Positions 33,625 to 45,010 of a stretch of DNA of 64,000 bases are shown one piece after another. The translations under genes and the position numbers were made by a program. Source of the stretch: Talinum fruticosum (lineage: Eukaryota > Streptophyta > Magnoliopsida > Caryophyllales > Talinaceae); assembly GCA_021018815.1 (NCBI GenBank), contig JAITYX010000160.1, positions 62,001 to 126,000 on the forward strand. The letters are read 5' to 3'. How positions within the stretch are numbered: the stretch's first letter is position 1; each line of letters opens with the position of its first letter. A model generated the notes under the pieces. It saw only the letters and a list, made by a program, of their open reading frames with translations. It did no database searches and was not told the DNA's origin.

Positions 33625-35456
33625 CTCTTCACCATTGGGCTTTGAATCACAACCTGCTCGGATGGGATAGATAACATTCGGGTTGGGTTTCTTTTGTGGG
33701 GGTAGGCTAGAAGGGTTCTTGCTTGGAGGGACATGGACAGTTTTGGTTTGTGGGGTAGTGGTGAAGGAATGGAACTTTTGTGAAGGGTGGTTAAAAGGGT
33801 TTTTATTTGGAAAGGTATGGGCAGATTTTGATGAGGAAAATTGGGGAAGAAAAATCCCTTTCCAAGGACATAACTCATGGAAAAAATTTGGGGTAAAGGT
33901 GGTTTAAGTGGTGGGGTAATGATGGGATTCACTTCAGCCCATGGAAGGCTAGTGGGTTCTCTTGTTGGTAGTGAAATGTGCTTATGAATGGGGCTAAGCT
34001 CAAATGTCTTTTGTGTACCACAATAATGGCACAACTTTAACGGTATAAGTAGAGCTTTCATGGTTTCTTCATTCACGTAGGCAGCAAGCGCATTCACTCT
34101 CCACACAAGCTTAGTTAACACAAGCCAAAACAGGTTGGCTTTTATCGCTCCCTTCATGGTTCCAACTTCTTGGACAGAATTGAGGCAGTCCGAAAACAAA
34201 GCCTCATGGCTGGGAAATGTGCGCTTGAGGAGGATAAAGATTTCCTCCTTAGGTCTCAATAAGGCCCTTTGCTTCTTGAAGTAAGTAGTAAGGCAGCCAT
34301 GGTAAGTGAGTTGGATGAACACGGCACTAGCTCCATCATTAGATGTACACAAGTTTGTCTCTATGAACAAATTCTCCGTATGCACTAGGAGCTCTCCAAA
34401 ATCATGATCAACACCATACAAGCACATTAGTTGATCAAAATAGAAAATACAATTTTCTAATGGAGTAAATGAGATGTACCTCCTTGCCAAGTTATTGGCT
34501 CTTTGGTTACTCCTTTGAATCAACAAATAGAAGCTCCCATATGTAAGTGTGCACAAGATAGTCAAAATTTTCCTTGGCCTCTTCACACAATCCGGGTATA
34601 ACCTTTGGAGATTTCTCTCAACAATAAATGTCCATGTAATTTGCTCAAAAATATCTCCATAATTTTCCATATGTAAAGGAATAGAACACCTCATGAAAAA
34701 TGCATCATTCAATTTTTGAGGCTCCCCTTGTTCTATCACTTTGGAATTCATTTCAAGCTCTTCCTTAGCACCAAACTCACGATCAACAATACGCATATTG
34801 GGCAGTCCACTCACAGCCAGATTAGGCACTAACATGTGGTAAGGGATTTTTGAGGGACAATGGTCAAATTTGGCTAAGGGTGCTTCGGTAGTGGGAGGGG
34901 TGTCTTGTGTGGTCCGAGGCTCATGGGAATTTTCTTTGACAACATTTTCTCCATGACAATGACTGGTTTGAGAAGAGCTATTTTGTGGTTTTGTTTGTGG
35001 GATTTGGCAAGGTGATAAAGGAACCAATGTGATCCTCTTACCATCTTTAGTGAAAGCATAAGTGTTCAAGTACCCATCATATGTGACTCTCCTATCAAAG
35101 AGCCAAGGTCTACCAAGCATTAAATGGCATGCATCCATAGGTAGCACATCACACCAAAGTTCATCATGATAATTCTTACCAATGCTAAAGGAGACAAGAC
35201 ATCTAGAATTGACTAGAAGATTTTCACCTTGATTTAGCCATTGGATGGTGTAAGGATGAGGATGGGGTGAGACTTGAATCCCAAGCTTTTCTACCATGGT
35301 TGTGGAGGCCACGCTTGTGCAACTACCACCATCAATAATGATAGAGCACACCTTGTTGAGCACCGTTCCTCTTGTGTAAAAGATGTTCTCACGTTGCTCA
35401 TCATCTAGCTCATTGAATCCGCTTGAAGTTCTCCTCAAGAATAAGCTTGCGTTCAT
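33615..35456 (-). CDS. E12 protease-like protein with unrecognised module
   Basis: Start at 35456 (MNASLFLRR), in line with E1, E15 and E16; an upstream in-frame ATG at 35528 lies in the leader. The open frame of about 613 residues is intact. IIDGGSC (residues 41-46) and [16 protein letters not shown] mark the protease. From about residue 180 onward, RT, RNase H and integrase are absent. In their place come CSIPLHMENYGDIFEQITW, RNLQRLYPDCVKRPRK, RSNQRAN, SNDGAS, PSHEALF and a Pro-rich end (LTPPLKPPLPQ type), shared with E15 and E16. I find no signal peptide, clear membrane segment or catalytic motif. It could be a transduced host fragment or a diverged element-specific protein; an envelope origin has no support. 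Confidence 0.7.
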   Translation of the reverse strand: MNASLFLRRTSSGFNELDDEQRENIFYTRGTVLNKVCSIIIDGGSCTSVASTTMVEKLGIQVSPHPHPYTIQWLNQGENLLVNSRCLVSFSIGKNYHDELWCDVLPMDACHLMLGRPWLFDRRVTYDGYLNTYAFTKDGKRITLVPLSPCQIPQTKPQNSSSQTSHCHGENVVKENSHEPRTTQDTPPTTEAPLAKFDHCPSKIPYHMLVPNLAVSGLPNMRIVDREFGAKEELEMNSKVIEQGEPQKLNDAFFMRCSIPLHMENYGDIFEQITWTFIVERNLQRLYPDCVKRPRKILTILCTLTYGSFYLLIQRSNQRANNLARRYISFTPLENCIFYFDQLMCLYGVDHDFGELLVHTENLFIETNLCTSNDGASAVFIQLTYHGCLTTYFKKQRALLRPKEEIFILLKRTFPSHEALFSDCLNSVQEVGTMKGAIKANLFWLVLTKLVWRVNALAAYVNEETMKALLIPLKLCHYCGTQKTFELSPIHKHISLPTREPTSLPWAEVNPIITPPLKPPLPQIFSMSYVLGKGFFFPNFPHQNLPIPFQIKTLLTTLHKSSIPSPLPHKPKLSMSLQARTLLAYPHKRNPTRMLSIPSEQVVIQSPMVKSCG

Positions 35457-35556
35457 GGCTGGGAATTTTGAAGTGCTGGCTTTTTTTTTGGATTTTTGAA
35501 TTTTGTGAAAATGAACACAATCACCCAAGGTTCAGAACTTGCTCTGATACCAAAAA

Positions 35557-36844
35557 TGATGTGTAGTGGCGGAAGCAAAGAAAAAGATGGAGAAACCGCA
35601 AAACACACAAGCTGGCCAGAATAGGACCTGCAGATGCGGTTCTGGGGAAAAGGGTGAAAAGAGGGGTAAATGTTCTTGGATTTGGACGAAACTAGGAGGG
35701 GAGTGAGGTAACTGATGGAGGAAGGCTGTGGCCAAGTTTCGTTGAATTTGGATAAGGGGAACTCCCTGAACAGATAGCCTGAAGTTGAGGTAACCGGCTG
35801 GCTGTACAGACAGACACCCTCTGTTTGGTTTCGGTGTGGAGGATGGAGATGTTCTTGGATGGAGCTGAAAATTGGAGGAATGGCAGTAGATGGACTGGAA
35901 GGAATGTGGTTAAAATTTGGAGTGAAATGGCTGGGTAGTTTGTGAGATATGGATTGATGAAGTGAGGGGATAAAACCAAGGTCCTAGCTCGGATACGAAA
36001 CACCACCGAGTAAGAACCAAGGGGCGCCTTCAACCTGTCCGGATACAGCAACACCACCGGGAGATTGGAAGGACTCACAGGACACCACCTAGCTGCCACA
36101 CTAGGATACAGCAATGAGAGTTCCAAAGGTTGAGAAATCCATCTCAAGAGCAAAGCTCAAATTCATATATTCATCAAAAGTTGATTACAATGAAGCTCAT
36201 GAGCTGATTTTATAATGCCCAGCTATGGCATTCTACATAACCGATTTGCAAGCTGAAAGTGTAACAAACTCAAGCTGAAAATAATGCAAAAACAAAATGC
36301 TAACTAACAATATTCCTTTCCCTCCCTCCAAGCCAAGCTAGGATGATTTCTAGCCAAGTATTTCAACATTAGGAACATGTGGCTATGCCTTGATTTCCCC
36401 TTCTCCAAGCTCTTTGAATCTTGATGCTTCTAGAATGCATTAGTCATCATCTCCTTTTGTAGCTCATCTTTCGGCTAAGACATCCTTCATGGACCGACCA
36501 TGATTTAAGCAACAACTTATTTATGTACCATAAGCAAAACATAGCAACATTTCCGGTCTTGACTAGAACAAACCTTCTTGTTTGACCATGGAGATTTTAG
36601 GTGGCTACTTTCACTAACCTTCTCAACTAATGCAAAAATGATATTTATTTATGAACAAATTATGAAAACTCCATGTTGTGAATTTGATCACCCTCCAGGG
36701 TCTACTAACATTATTCGGTTGAGCCTTGAGTTTTTCCCCTTGAACATCGAATATGCAAGCATTTCTGGTTGCACCTTGCACATACATGGCTCCTTAAGAT
36801 AAATATCATTTAGCTCAAAACATAAGGCTGTCCACTTTCCATCA
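35557..36844 (-). repeat. E12 5' LTR
   Basis: Almost identical to 32004-33292, with differences seen at CTGCAGATG/CTGCAGGTG, in an A-run, and at CTCCAGGG/CTCCGGGG. Confidence 0.95.
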
Positions 36845-37207
36845 GCGAGTGCTCCTTTCAACCCCAAAATTCTCTTTTGCTTGTCTAATTAGTGGCATAA
36901 TTAGGCTGTGTTCTGAAGAGTCCGATTATACTTAGTGTGGTGGTAGCTGTATCACTAAGTGTGATTAGTGCCCTAGTTTTATCCTCGGTGGTGATATCTC
37001 GTATCCTTGGATAGTTCTAGTTTATCTTGTTATTGTCCTATCTCGTGCTGGTTACTTTGCTAATCATCTCCTCACGAGTGACTAGCTTAATCCCCGTTGT
37101 TTACTATTTCATTGGTCACTTCTAAGCCCATTCCGAGTCTCTCGTAATTACATTTGGCGCACTCTGTTTCGGGATCGGTGTAGCCTTGCGTTTTGGCACA
37201 TCGGTTT

Positions 37208-37218
37208 TGGTATCGAGC
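37208..37218 (+). other. E11 primer-binding site, one-base-short variant
   Basis: TGGTATCGAGC lies four bases after the LTR end, as in E5. Confidence 0.8.
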
Positions 37219-37310
37219 TTTGGAGCCTTTCCTAGACCGAGCTTCCCTAACCCCAAACACAACCCATTTAGCCCCAAACACATCAGTCCACAAAGAACCC
37301 ATAAACCAGA

Positions 37311-38492
37311 ATGAGTGGAAGCATGACATTGGAGGAACGTTTTGAAATGCTCATGAACAACTATGATGAGATGCGTGCCCGAATATATATCTGAAAAAGC
37401 AACTTGGAGATATGATGAAGAAGAAGAGGCATGAGTTAGAAGAGTCACCACCCGACTCACCACCACATACTCACTCACACGGGGATGAAGATGGGGAGAG
37501 CAACCCCTTTGCTTCTTCCAAGTGAACGTGAGCAAAGAAGAGGAAGAAGAGGGAGAAGGGATAAATCACCCCGACCCAACTCGGACTTCAAAGTTGAGAT
37601 CCCGGAGTTTGAAGGTCGCCTTAACCTGCACGAGTTTCGGAATGGTTGCAAACAGTTGAAAGAATCTTTGACTACAAAGAGGTGAAAGATGAAAAGAAGG
37701 TAAAGCTTGTTGCTATCAAGCTCGGAGGGTTTACCTCAACCCGGTGGGCAAATTTGGAGAAGAAGCGTGTCTGTTCAAAGGAAACCTAAGATCAAAAGTT
37801 GGGAGAAAATGAGGTCCAAACCGAAAACCCGGTTCCTACCCCCAACATACATCCAGGACGGTTATTCTAAGTTGCACAACCTACAACAAGGTCTGATGAG
37901 TGTAGAGGAGTATACCCGAGAGTTCGAAAGGCTAATGATTAAATGCGATCTTCAGGAGTCGGAGGATCAAACAATAGTCGGGTATCTTGGAGGACTTGAC
38001 CCGAGGTATGCTAATGTTGTTGAGTTACAGCAGTACTCAACCTTTGATGAGGTGTGTCTTCCGGCACATAAGGTGGAGCAGCAAAAGAAGGTCGGAACCT
38101 TCGGAAAGAAGTCTCTAAGACTCAACCACCAAAACCAACTCGGTTTGGCAAGGGTTATTCTAACCCTCTGTTTCAGCCTAAGTCTCGCTGCCCCAAAACT
38201 CAGTCCTGAGTCTAAACACCCTATTATTCGGACTCGGACTCGGAACAAACCTCATGTTGGCCGGAGCCGCAAGTGTTTTAAGTGTCGTGGATTTGGACAC
38301 TTTGCTTCGAATGCCCAAATCGAAGGGTTATCACTATTACCGAGGCCGATGAACCCATATGGGATGAGTATGAGCCGGAAGGAGAGGTATGCCTTGCTGA
38401 GGGTATAGAAGAGATTGTTGAAGAGGCTGATGAAGGAGAACTACTTGTGATCGTGAGAGCCTTGAATGGATATAAGGATCCAAGTGAGGCTT
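37311..38492 (+). pseudogene. gag: E11 gag
   Basis: The start at 37311 (MSGSMTLEERFEML) is followed by the same frame changes as E5 gag: a stop after RARIYI, a shift after the Ser-rich stretch, and HEFRNG in place of an expected HEFxEW. Then come an ASxWWxN-type block in altered form, PPTYIQDGYSKLHNL, EEYTREFERLMIKCDLQE, YLGGLDPRYANVVELQ, and the knuckle CFKCRGFGHFAS with its last Cys shifted out of frame. It is a capsid and nucleocapsid precursor that cannot be read through as written. Confidence 0.87.
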
Positions 38493-39159
38493 AGAGGGAG
38501 AATATATTCCACACGAGGGGAACCATCAAAGGGAAAGTTTGTTCGATCATTATTGATGGAGGGAGTTGCACCAACGTTGCTTCGTGAACATGGTAGAGAA
38601 GCTTCAGTTACAAACCGAGTTGCACCCTCACCCCTACAACATACAATGGCTGAGTCAAGGTAAGGGCCTCGAGTTAATTATCGTTGCCTAATATCTTTCA
38701 AGTATTGGGAAGTCTTATGTTGATGATATATGGTGTGATGTTATACCTATGGATGCATGTCACTTACTATTGGGTAGACCTTGGTTATTTGATCATAGAG
38801 TTATGCATGATGGGTTCAGAAACACATACACCCTCACCCGAATGGCAAGAAAATAACGTTAGCCCCACTTGACCCTTCACAACTACCTAAAGCCAAGCCC
38901 CCTCGGACACCCAACCCACCCGAGTTACTTCTAACCCTAGGGAAGCCTATTTGGAGTCCATGCATCATGAACTCGGACCCATGAGAGAGTTGATTCTTTT
39001 GAGCCGGGACAATTCCGAGTCCTCGGAACTAAGACACCCATTAGCCAAGACACTTATTACCCAAGTACATCCATATTTTTCCCGAGGAGATACCTCTTGG
39101 CCTACCCCCAAAAGAGATATCCAACACCACATTGACCTTATCCCAAGATCGATATTGCC
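38493..39159 (+). pseudogene. pol: E11 protease and linker
   Basis: [20 protein letters not shown] with GGSC follows directly after gag. [14 protein letters not shown] is legible near 38750-38800. Two or more frame changes lie between. The Pro-rich linker ends in [20 protein letters not shown] leading to RT. Confidence 0.82.
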
Positions 39160-40009
39160 AAACAAACCAGCCTACGGAATGAACCCTAAAGATACCTCGA
39201 AGTGCAGAGGCAAGTTGAGGAGTTGGTGTCTAAAGGCCCGGTGAGAGTGAGTAAGAGTCCTTGTGCTTGTACCAGCCTTGTTGGTACCCAAAAAGGATGG
39301 CTCTATGAGGATGTGTATAGATAGTCGTGCCATTAACAAGATCACTATCAAGTATAGGCATCCTATACCACGACTTGAAGATATGTTGGATGAACTACAT
39401 GGTTCTAAGGTCTTCTCTAAGATTGACCTCGAAGTGGATATTATCAAATCGGAATCGGGGAAGGAGATGAATGGAAAACCGCTTTTAAGACCAAGGGAGG
39501 TTTATATGAGTGGCTTGTTATGCCTTTTGGTATGACCAATGCTCCAAGCACATTCATGCGACTCATGAATCAGATTTTCAGACCCTTCATCGGGAAGTTC
39601 GTAGTGGTCTATTTTGATGACATTCCGATCTACAGTCGGAATGAGAGGGAACATTCTGACCACCTCGGACAGATTGTTCAACCGCTGAGAGAGAGAAACC
39701 GTACGGAAATCCGAAGAAGTGTTCATTCTTCACTCGGAAATTGCATTTCGGGTTATGTTGTTTCCGCTGAGGGAGTGAAAGTAGATGAAAGCAAAATTGA
39801 GGCTATCCTGTCTTGGCCTACTCCCAAAAGCATACACGACGTTCGGAGCTTTCATGGACTTGCATCTTTCTAGAGGAGGTTCATCAAAGACTTCAAGCAC
39901 TATCATCGCCCCTATGACCGAGGTGCTCGAAACAGTTCTTTTGTTTGGACACCTCGAGCTCGAAATCTTTTGAAGCTATCAAGGCTAAACCGACCCGAGC
40001 TCCCGTCCT
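39160..40009 (+). pseudogene. pol: E11 reverse transcriptase
   Basis: [52 protein letters not shown] and [15 protein letters not shown] are present. The catalytic YFDD is intact although Leu after it is Pro. Frame changes near 39215, 39440, 39690 and 39880 break the palm and connection. Inactive as written. Confidence 0.85.
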
Positions 40010-40400
40010 AGCCCCGCCCGGCTTTGAGAAGATTTTCGAAGTTGAGTGTGATGCCTCTGGAGTAGGTATTGGGTGGAATTCTCACTCAAGAGGGTCGTCC
40101 CATCGCTTATTTTAGTGAGAAGTCGTGTGATACCAAGCGAAGATACTCTACCTATGACAAGGAATTCTATGCCATCATTCGGTCATTAGAGTATTGGAAT
40201 CATTACTTGGTGGCCCAAGAATTCATTCTCGCACTCGGATCATGAAGCCCTCAAGTACATTCAGGGCCAACACAAGTTGAACCCGCGACATGCGAAATGG
40301 GTTGAGTACCTTCGGACCTTTCATTTTTCAATCAAACACAAATCGGGACAGACTTAACAAGGGCGCCGATGCTCTGTCCGTAAGATACCTGCTGTTGTTT
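40010..40400 (+). pseudogene. pol: E11 RNase H
   Basis: [17 protein letters not shown], then, after an extra [41 protein letters not shown]-like text and a broken GADALS. Small indels occur about every 100 bases. Confidence 0.82.
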
Positions 40401-41671
40401 CGGTTAGAAACTTGTGTCTTCGGGTTTGAACATTTGAAGAGCCTATATGCGGATGACAAAGATTTTGGAACCCTCTACCAAGAATGCCAAACTCGGTCCA
40501 AGGGTGAGTTCCAAATACAAGGAGGGTACCTATTCAAGGGTATCAGATTGTGTGTGCCTAGCCGTGGCACAAGAGAGTTGATTATAAGGGAAGTCCATTC
40601 TGGAGGACTTGCTGGCCATTTCGGAGAGAAAAAGACAACTCGGATGCTCAAGGAGCATTATTTCGGCCAAGCATGGACAAAGATGTTCAAGACATCATCA
40701 GGCGATGTGTGGTATGCCAATATGCCAAGAGCCATTCCTCGCCTCAAGGACTTTACACTCCATTACCGGTTCCAACTCAGCCTCGGGTGGATGTAAGTCT
40801 AGACTTCGTTCCGGGTCTACCAAGGACTCGTAAAGGGAAAGATTCTATTCTGGTTGTTGTTGATCGATTTTCTAAGATGGCTCACTTCATTGCTTGCAAC
40901 AAAACCAATGATGCTACACTCGGTTGCTGACCTATACTTCAGAGAAGTTGTAAGGCCGCATGGGATCCCAAGGACAATGGTCTCGGATAGAGATGCGAAG
41001 TTTCGAGTCATTTCGGGTTACCCTTTGGAAGAAATTGGGAACGAAGTTGAAGTACAAGCACCACTTGCCATCCTCGACCGGATGGTCGACCGAGGTTACA
41101 AACGGAACTTTGGGAGTCTTGCTCGAACGCTAATCAAATCGAATATTAAGATGTGGGATCAACTTCTTCCACATGCCGAGTTTGCTTACAATCACACGCC
41201 AAACAAGACTACCAATGTTTCGCCCTTTAAGATTGTTTATGGCATGGAACCTCTGTCACCTATTGATCTCGACCCCAAGAGCCTTTGATGGAAAGCCTCA
41301 TATTGACGCTGTGAAAAGAGCTGCTCGGATTCAGGACTTGCATGCGAAAGTCGAGCCGAATTGAGCAAGCTAATCTGAGTTACAAGGCTAGCGCTAACAA
41401 AAATCGTAGAAGGGTGGTTTTTCAACCAGGAGATCTCGTGTGGATCCACCTAAGGAAGGAGCGTTTTCCTTCCAAGCGCAAGTCTAAGTTGATGCCAAGG
41501 GCAGATGGACCATTTGAAGTACTTGAGAGAATCAATGACAACGCTTACAAGGTGAATTTACCCGGAGAATACAATGTCTCAGCCTACTTTCAATGTTGCT
41601 GATTTATCTCCTTACTTGGAAGATAATTCACTCGAGAATTTGAGGGCAAATTCTTTTCAAGTTGGGGAGGA
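40401..41671 (+). pseudogene. pol: E11 integrase
   Basis: [15 protein letters not shown], the zinc-binding [15 protein letters not shown] and [57 protein letters not shown] and the C-terminal [40 protein letters not shown]. The TDGRTEV block with the catalytic Glu is disrupted near 41080. The frame continues across the polypurine tract (GTTGGGGAGGA, 41661-41671) into the LTR. Confidence 0.85.
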
Positions 41672-42717
41672 TGATGGGGTGGACACCACAAACCCGGACT
41701 CCAACTAAGACCGAGAGCCGACCGGAACCGAGTGATAATTCCGAGTCCTCCGACTTCATTACGGAACCCTCGAAACCATTGCTGGGTCTTCATTGATAAC
41801 GCAGGCATCAAGGGAGTTTTGGCCACACTCGAAATACTTGTCCTGTCTCCTCGGACAGGAGTAAGACAGAGTAAGGGAGTCGACAAGTCGAAATATTCGG
41901 AGGAAAAATAAGCCAAGAGATCTTTTTCGAGTCCTCGGTTTCGAGCTCGGACGTTAAATGATCTTTTTCGAGTCCTCGGCTTCGAGCTTAGACTACTTGA
42001 TCATCATCTAGGCATCTTCAGCAGAGCCGAAAAGGAAAGTTAAGGATCGTAAAGCAAAAGAATTTGGTGACAACGATCGTAGCTGTCACTGGACTCGTAA
42101 CCGTACAACTTTGTACTACCGATTCTATGGTCCCCCTCCTTTTCTGCTGTCCTTTTTCTGCTGTAATTATTTACCTGTTGTCCTTGTTTTTTATCCTTTT
42201 ATTTTGCTGAATACATCACAACCATTGAATGTAAAAGGGGATTTATAACCCTTAGATTAGAGTGATGTACCCTAGCTAAGAGGCCTATAAATATACATGG
42301 GCTCTCTCTTTGTAAAGGATGATGATTTTGATATTGGCTATATGCTAAGTAAAGTTGAGCAAGTGCTCCTTTCAACCCCAAAATTCTCTTTTGCTTGTCT
42401 AATTAGTGGCATAATTAGGCTGTGTTCGAAGAGTCCGATTATACTTAGTGTGGTGGTAGCTGTATCACTAAGTGTGATTAGTGCCCTAGTTTTATCCTCG
42501 GTGGTGATATCTCGTATCCTTGGATAGTTCTAGTTTATCTTGTTATTGTCCTATCTGTGCTGGTTACTTTGCTAATCATCCCCTCACGAGTGACTAGCTT
42601 AATCCCCGTTGTTTACTATTTCATTGGTCACTTCTAAGCCCATTCTCGAGTCTCTCGGAATTACATTTGGCGCACTCTGTTTTCGGGATCGGTGTAGCCT
42701 TGCGTTTTGGCACATCA
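41672..42717 (+). repeat. E11 3' LTR
   Basis: 1046 bp, TGATGGGGTGG to GGCACATCA. TATA-like CCTATAAATATACATGG lies near 42283-42299. Confidence 0.93.
42443..42533 (+). other. Stem-loop pair in the E11 LTR
   Basis: ACTTAGTG (42443-42450) pairs perfectly with CACTAAGT (42466-42473) around TGGTGGTAGCTGTAT. The second pairs 42486-42501 (CTAG...TATCC...GG) with 42518-42533 around TGGTGATATCTCGTAT. These keep the loop of the other LTR families with unrelated stems. Confidence 0.75.
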
Positions 42718-43026
42718 TCTCAGCTCCATCCAAGAACGCTACCGGCCCCCTCGATCTAAACAAAGGGTGTCAATCTGGACATCCAGCCTAGTACTTGCTC
42801 ACTTCAGGCGTGCAGATCAAGGTGTTCCCGACCTCCAAAAATTCCCAAATTTTACACGGACCTTCCTTGACCAGTTCTCATCCCCCACCAAATTTCAGCC
42901 AAAATTTCCATCATTTGCCCCTCCTTTCACCCTTTTCCCCAAGACTGCGCTGCAGGACCTATTCTGCCCGGGTAGCATTTTATTGGTTTTTCCTTCTTCT
43001 TTTGCTTCCGCTCCCACTATATATCA
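42718..43026 (+). repeat. E13 5' LTR, 3' part only
   Basis: It matches the end of the E13 3' LTR (about 58907-59217) and ends CACTATATATCA. The first part of this LTR is not found; E11 adjoins it directly. Confidence 0.82.
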
Positions 43027-43029
43027 ATT

Positions 43030-43041
43030 TGGTATCGGAGC
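43030..43041 (+). other. E13 primer-binding site
   Basis: TGGTATCGGAGC, one base different from the tRNA-Met match, lies just after the LTR end. Confidence 0.8.
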
Positions 43042-43198
43042 AAGTTCTGATCCTTGGTGGATTGTATGCATTCCCCATAAACCCAAAAACAGCCAGCTCC
43101 ACAAAAAAACCCAAAACCAAAACACAAAAAAAATTTTCTGCCCATTTTCCCTTTACCACCGAGAACACCATTTGGCATTTGGATTTTTGAGAGCTTAA

Positions 43199-43573
43199 AT
43201 GGCTCCTTCTAATTTTGAGTTGGTCAATCTAATGGTGCCTAAATTCTATGGTCAACAAGATCGATTTTCTAGTTGGCTTATCAAGGTTGAAGAGGCCTTT
43301 GAAAACTTGAGATTAGAAGAGCATGAGAAAATGGAGATTGTTGTATCTAAGTTGAGGAATCATGCCCTCACTTGGTGGACAATATACAAGATGAGAAGGA
43401 AGAAAAGAGGCAAAGCAAACGTGCACACATGGGGTAAGTTGAGAGGAAAGTTGCTAAGAAAATTTTGCCAATTTGCTTGCAAACTTCCTCCCACAGAGAG
43501 CAAACAAGGTAACAAGGGAGTTCATCTTCCTTTTCCCCTAAACTTTCAGCCCCCTCTTTTTCTCCTTCCATAA
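43199..43573 (+). CDS. gag: E13 gag-like protein, truncated
   Basis: MAPSNFELVNLMVPKFYGQQ starts a 124-residue frame with WLIKVEEAFENL, KMEIVVSKLRNHALTWW and WGKLRGKLLRKF, the layout of a retrotransposon Gag N-terminal half, but it differs from the gag of E2, E3, E5, E11 and E18. It then runs into a Gln/Pro-rich tail and stops. The following bases to 43752 are a Pro/His/Asn-rich low-complexity stretch with no zinc knuckle. It probably derives from a different Ty3 gag. Confidence 0.65.
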   Translation: MAPSNFELVNLMVPKFYGQQDRFSSWLIKVEEAFENLRLEEHEKMEIVVSKLRNHALTWWTIYKMRRKKRGKANVHTWGKLRGKLLRKFCQFACKLPPTESKQGNKGVHLPFPLNFQPPLFLLP

Positions 43574-43752
43574 ACCCAAATGTCCAGCCCGACTCACCTC
43601 CACAAAATGCCTCAACACACCACAAAAACAGCCCCCACATTTCCCCACCGAAGCCAACAAACCAGCCCCCACTTCCTTCACCACAAAACACCAAACCAAG
43701 CCACCAAAAAAATCACCAACCTCCCTCCTTAACCCCTACTGTCCAGACCTTT

Positions 43753-45010
43753 TGATGTGTAGTGGGAGCGGAAGCAAAAGTTGAAGCAAAACCGCATACA
43801 AGCAAGCTGGCCAGAATAGGACCTGCAGGTGCGGTTCTGGGGAAAAGGGTGAAAGGAGGGGTAAATGATGGAGTTTTTGGACGAAATTTGGTGGAGAGTT
43901 AGTTAACTGGTTGGGAAAGGTTGTGGTAAAATTTGGGCAGCATCCAAGGTCGGGATCACCTTGAACCAAAGGCAAACAGAAAGCCTCGCTGGTCGGCTGT
44001 CCAGAATGAGGTTCTTTGTTTGTTTTTGGTGCTGGGGATGGAGTTCTTCTTGGATTGAGCTGAGATTTGGAGGGAATGAATGGACTCAACTCGTGTATGA
44101 TGATGTGGGTGAAATTTGGGAAGGAGATGAGCTGTGGATTGGGAGATATGGGGGTGGAAAGTCGCTGGATAAATCCTGGGGTCTGGCCTGGATACGAAAC
44201 ACCACCAAGCTGAACCGAGGGGCACTTTGCAATCTGGCCGGATACAGAAACACCACCGGGGATTGTAAAGACTCAAAGGACACCACCAAGCTTGCCAAGG
44301 CTCGGATACAGCAATGAGAATTTCAAAGGGTTGAGAAATCCATCTCAAAAGGAGCAAAGCTCAAGTTTATAAATTCATCAAAGTTGTTTTTACAAGAGCT
44401 ATGCTAGCTGAATATATAATGCCTCACATTGGCATTTTACAAGCTGAAAACTTAGCTAAAAATTAAAGCAAAATCAAAACAAAATTAGCCAAGATTCTTT
44501 CCCCTCCTCCAAGTTAAGCTAGAGTGAATTCTAGCCAAGTATTGTCAAAATTGGGAACATGTGGTTGTGGCTTGTTTTCCCCTTTCCCAAGCCTTCTTCA
44601 AATCAACTCATCATCCACCATATTGAGTGCCTTCTAGAATGCTCTTCACGTGTGGTTTCATTGGATGCTTCCTTGAGGTATATTGTATTTATCCTTGGAC
44701 CGGCCAGAATTAAATACAAGCTTATTTATATGCATAGATTTGAAAGGGCCTCTCTTCACGGCATGTCATGGCTGAATTGCGCCTTGCTTTAACATGGAGG
44801 TGTTTGTCTTGATTCTCCTTGACTAGTCTCCTTGCATATTTATTTATGAACATTAAGTCATAAAAAAAGGTCAAACTCTTGGCTCTCTATCCTCCGGGAT
44901 CAAAAATAATTAAGACAAATTCAAGTAATTTTGGTTGAGTCCCGGGCAGGTTTGAACCTTCCAAATGAATAGCTTTCAGCTCAAAGTCTAAGGTGGTCCA
45001 CTTTCCATCA
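43753..45010 (-). mobile_element. E14: solo LTR (CCTTT duplication)
   Basis: 1258 bp, plus-strand TGATGTGTAGTGG to CTTTCCATCA, with CCTTT at 43748-43752 and 45011-45015. It is inserted in the low-complexity part of E13. Confidence 0.95.

Larger units (their letters stand above)
32004..36844 (-). mobile_element. E12: gag-less non-autonomous element with both LTRs, minus strand
   Basis: LTRs are 32004-33292 (3') and 35557-36844 (5'). I noticed about three differences between them, implying recent insertion. The primer site GCTCTGATACCA is at 35541-35552. The flanks (GCAGT left, GCGAG right) are only partly alike; the uninterrupted E5 LTR reads GAGCGAGTGC at this point, so GCGAG was probably the duplicated site. 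Confidence 0.92.
31309..37203 (+). repeat. E11 5' LTR, split by E12
   Basis: 31309-32003 plus 36845-37203 (about 1.05 kb), TGATGGGGTGG to GGCACATCG. The stem-loop pair is at about 36928-37020. It is preceded by a polypurine tract (TTGGGGAGGA) belonging to the truncated copy on its left. Confidence 0.92.
37204..42717 (+). mobile_element. E11 interior and 3' LTR (gag-pol element, E5 family)
   Basis: The interior 37204-41671 holds gag, protease, RT, RNase H and integrase in order, followed by LTR 41672-42717. With the 5' LTR (from 31309) this is a complete structure, but the left side continues into another copy instead of a target duplication. The right flank, TCTCA (42718-42722), lies within the E13 LTR. 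Confidence 0.9.

Noticed and set aside
33615..35456. E12 module as an envelope-like protein
   Set aside because: No signal peptide, furin-like site or convincing membrane segment; position alone is not enough.
41672..42717. TCTCA after E11 as a target duplication
   Set aside because: No matching TCTCA on the left, since the left side continues into another copy of the element.
43368..43694. Gly-rich minus-strand frame opposite E13 gag
   Set aside because: It is the antisense of a Pro/His-rich low-complexity stretch.
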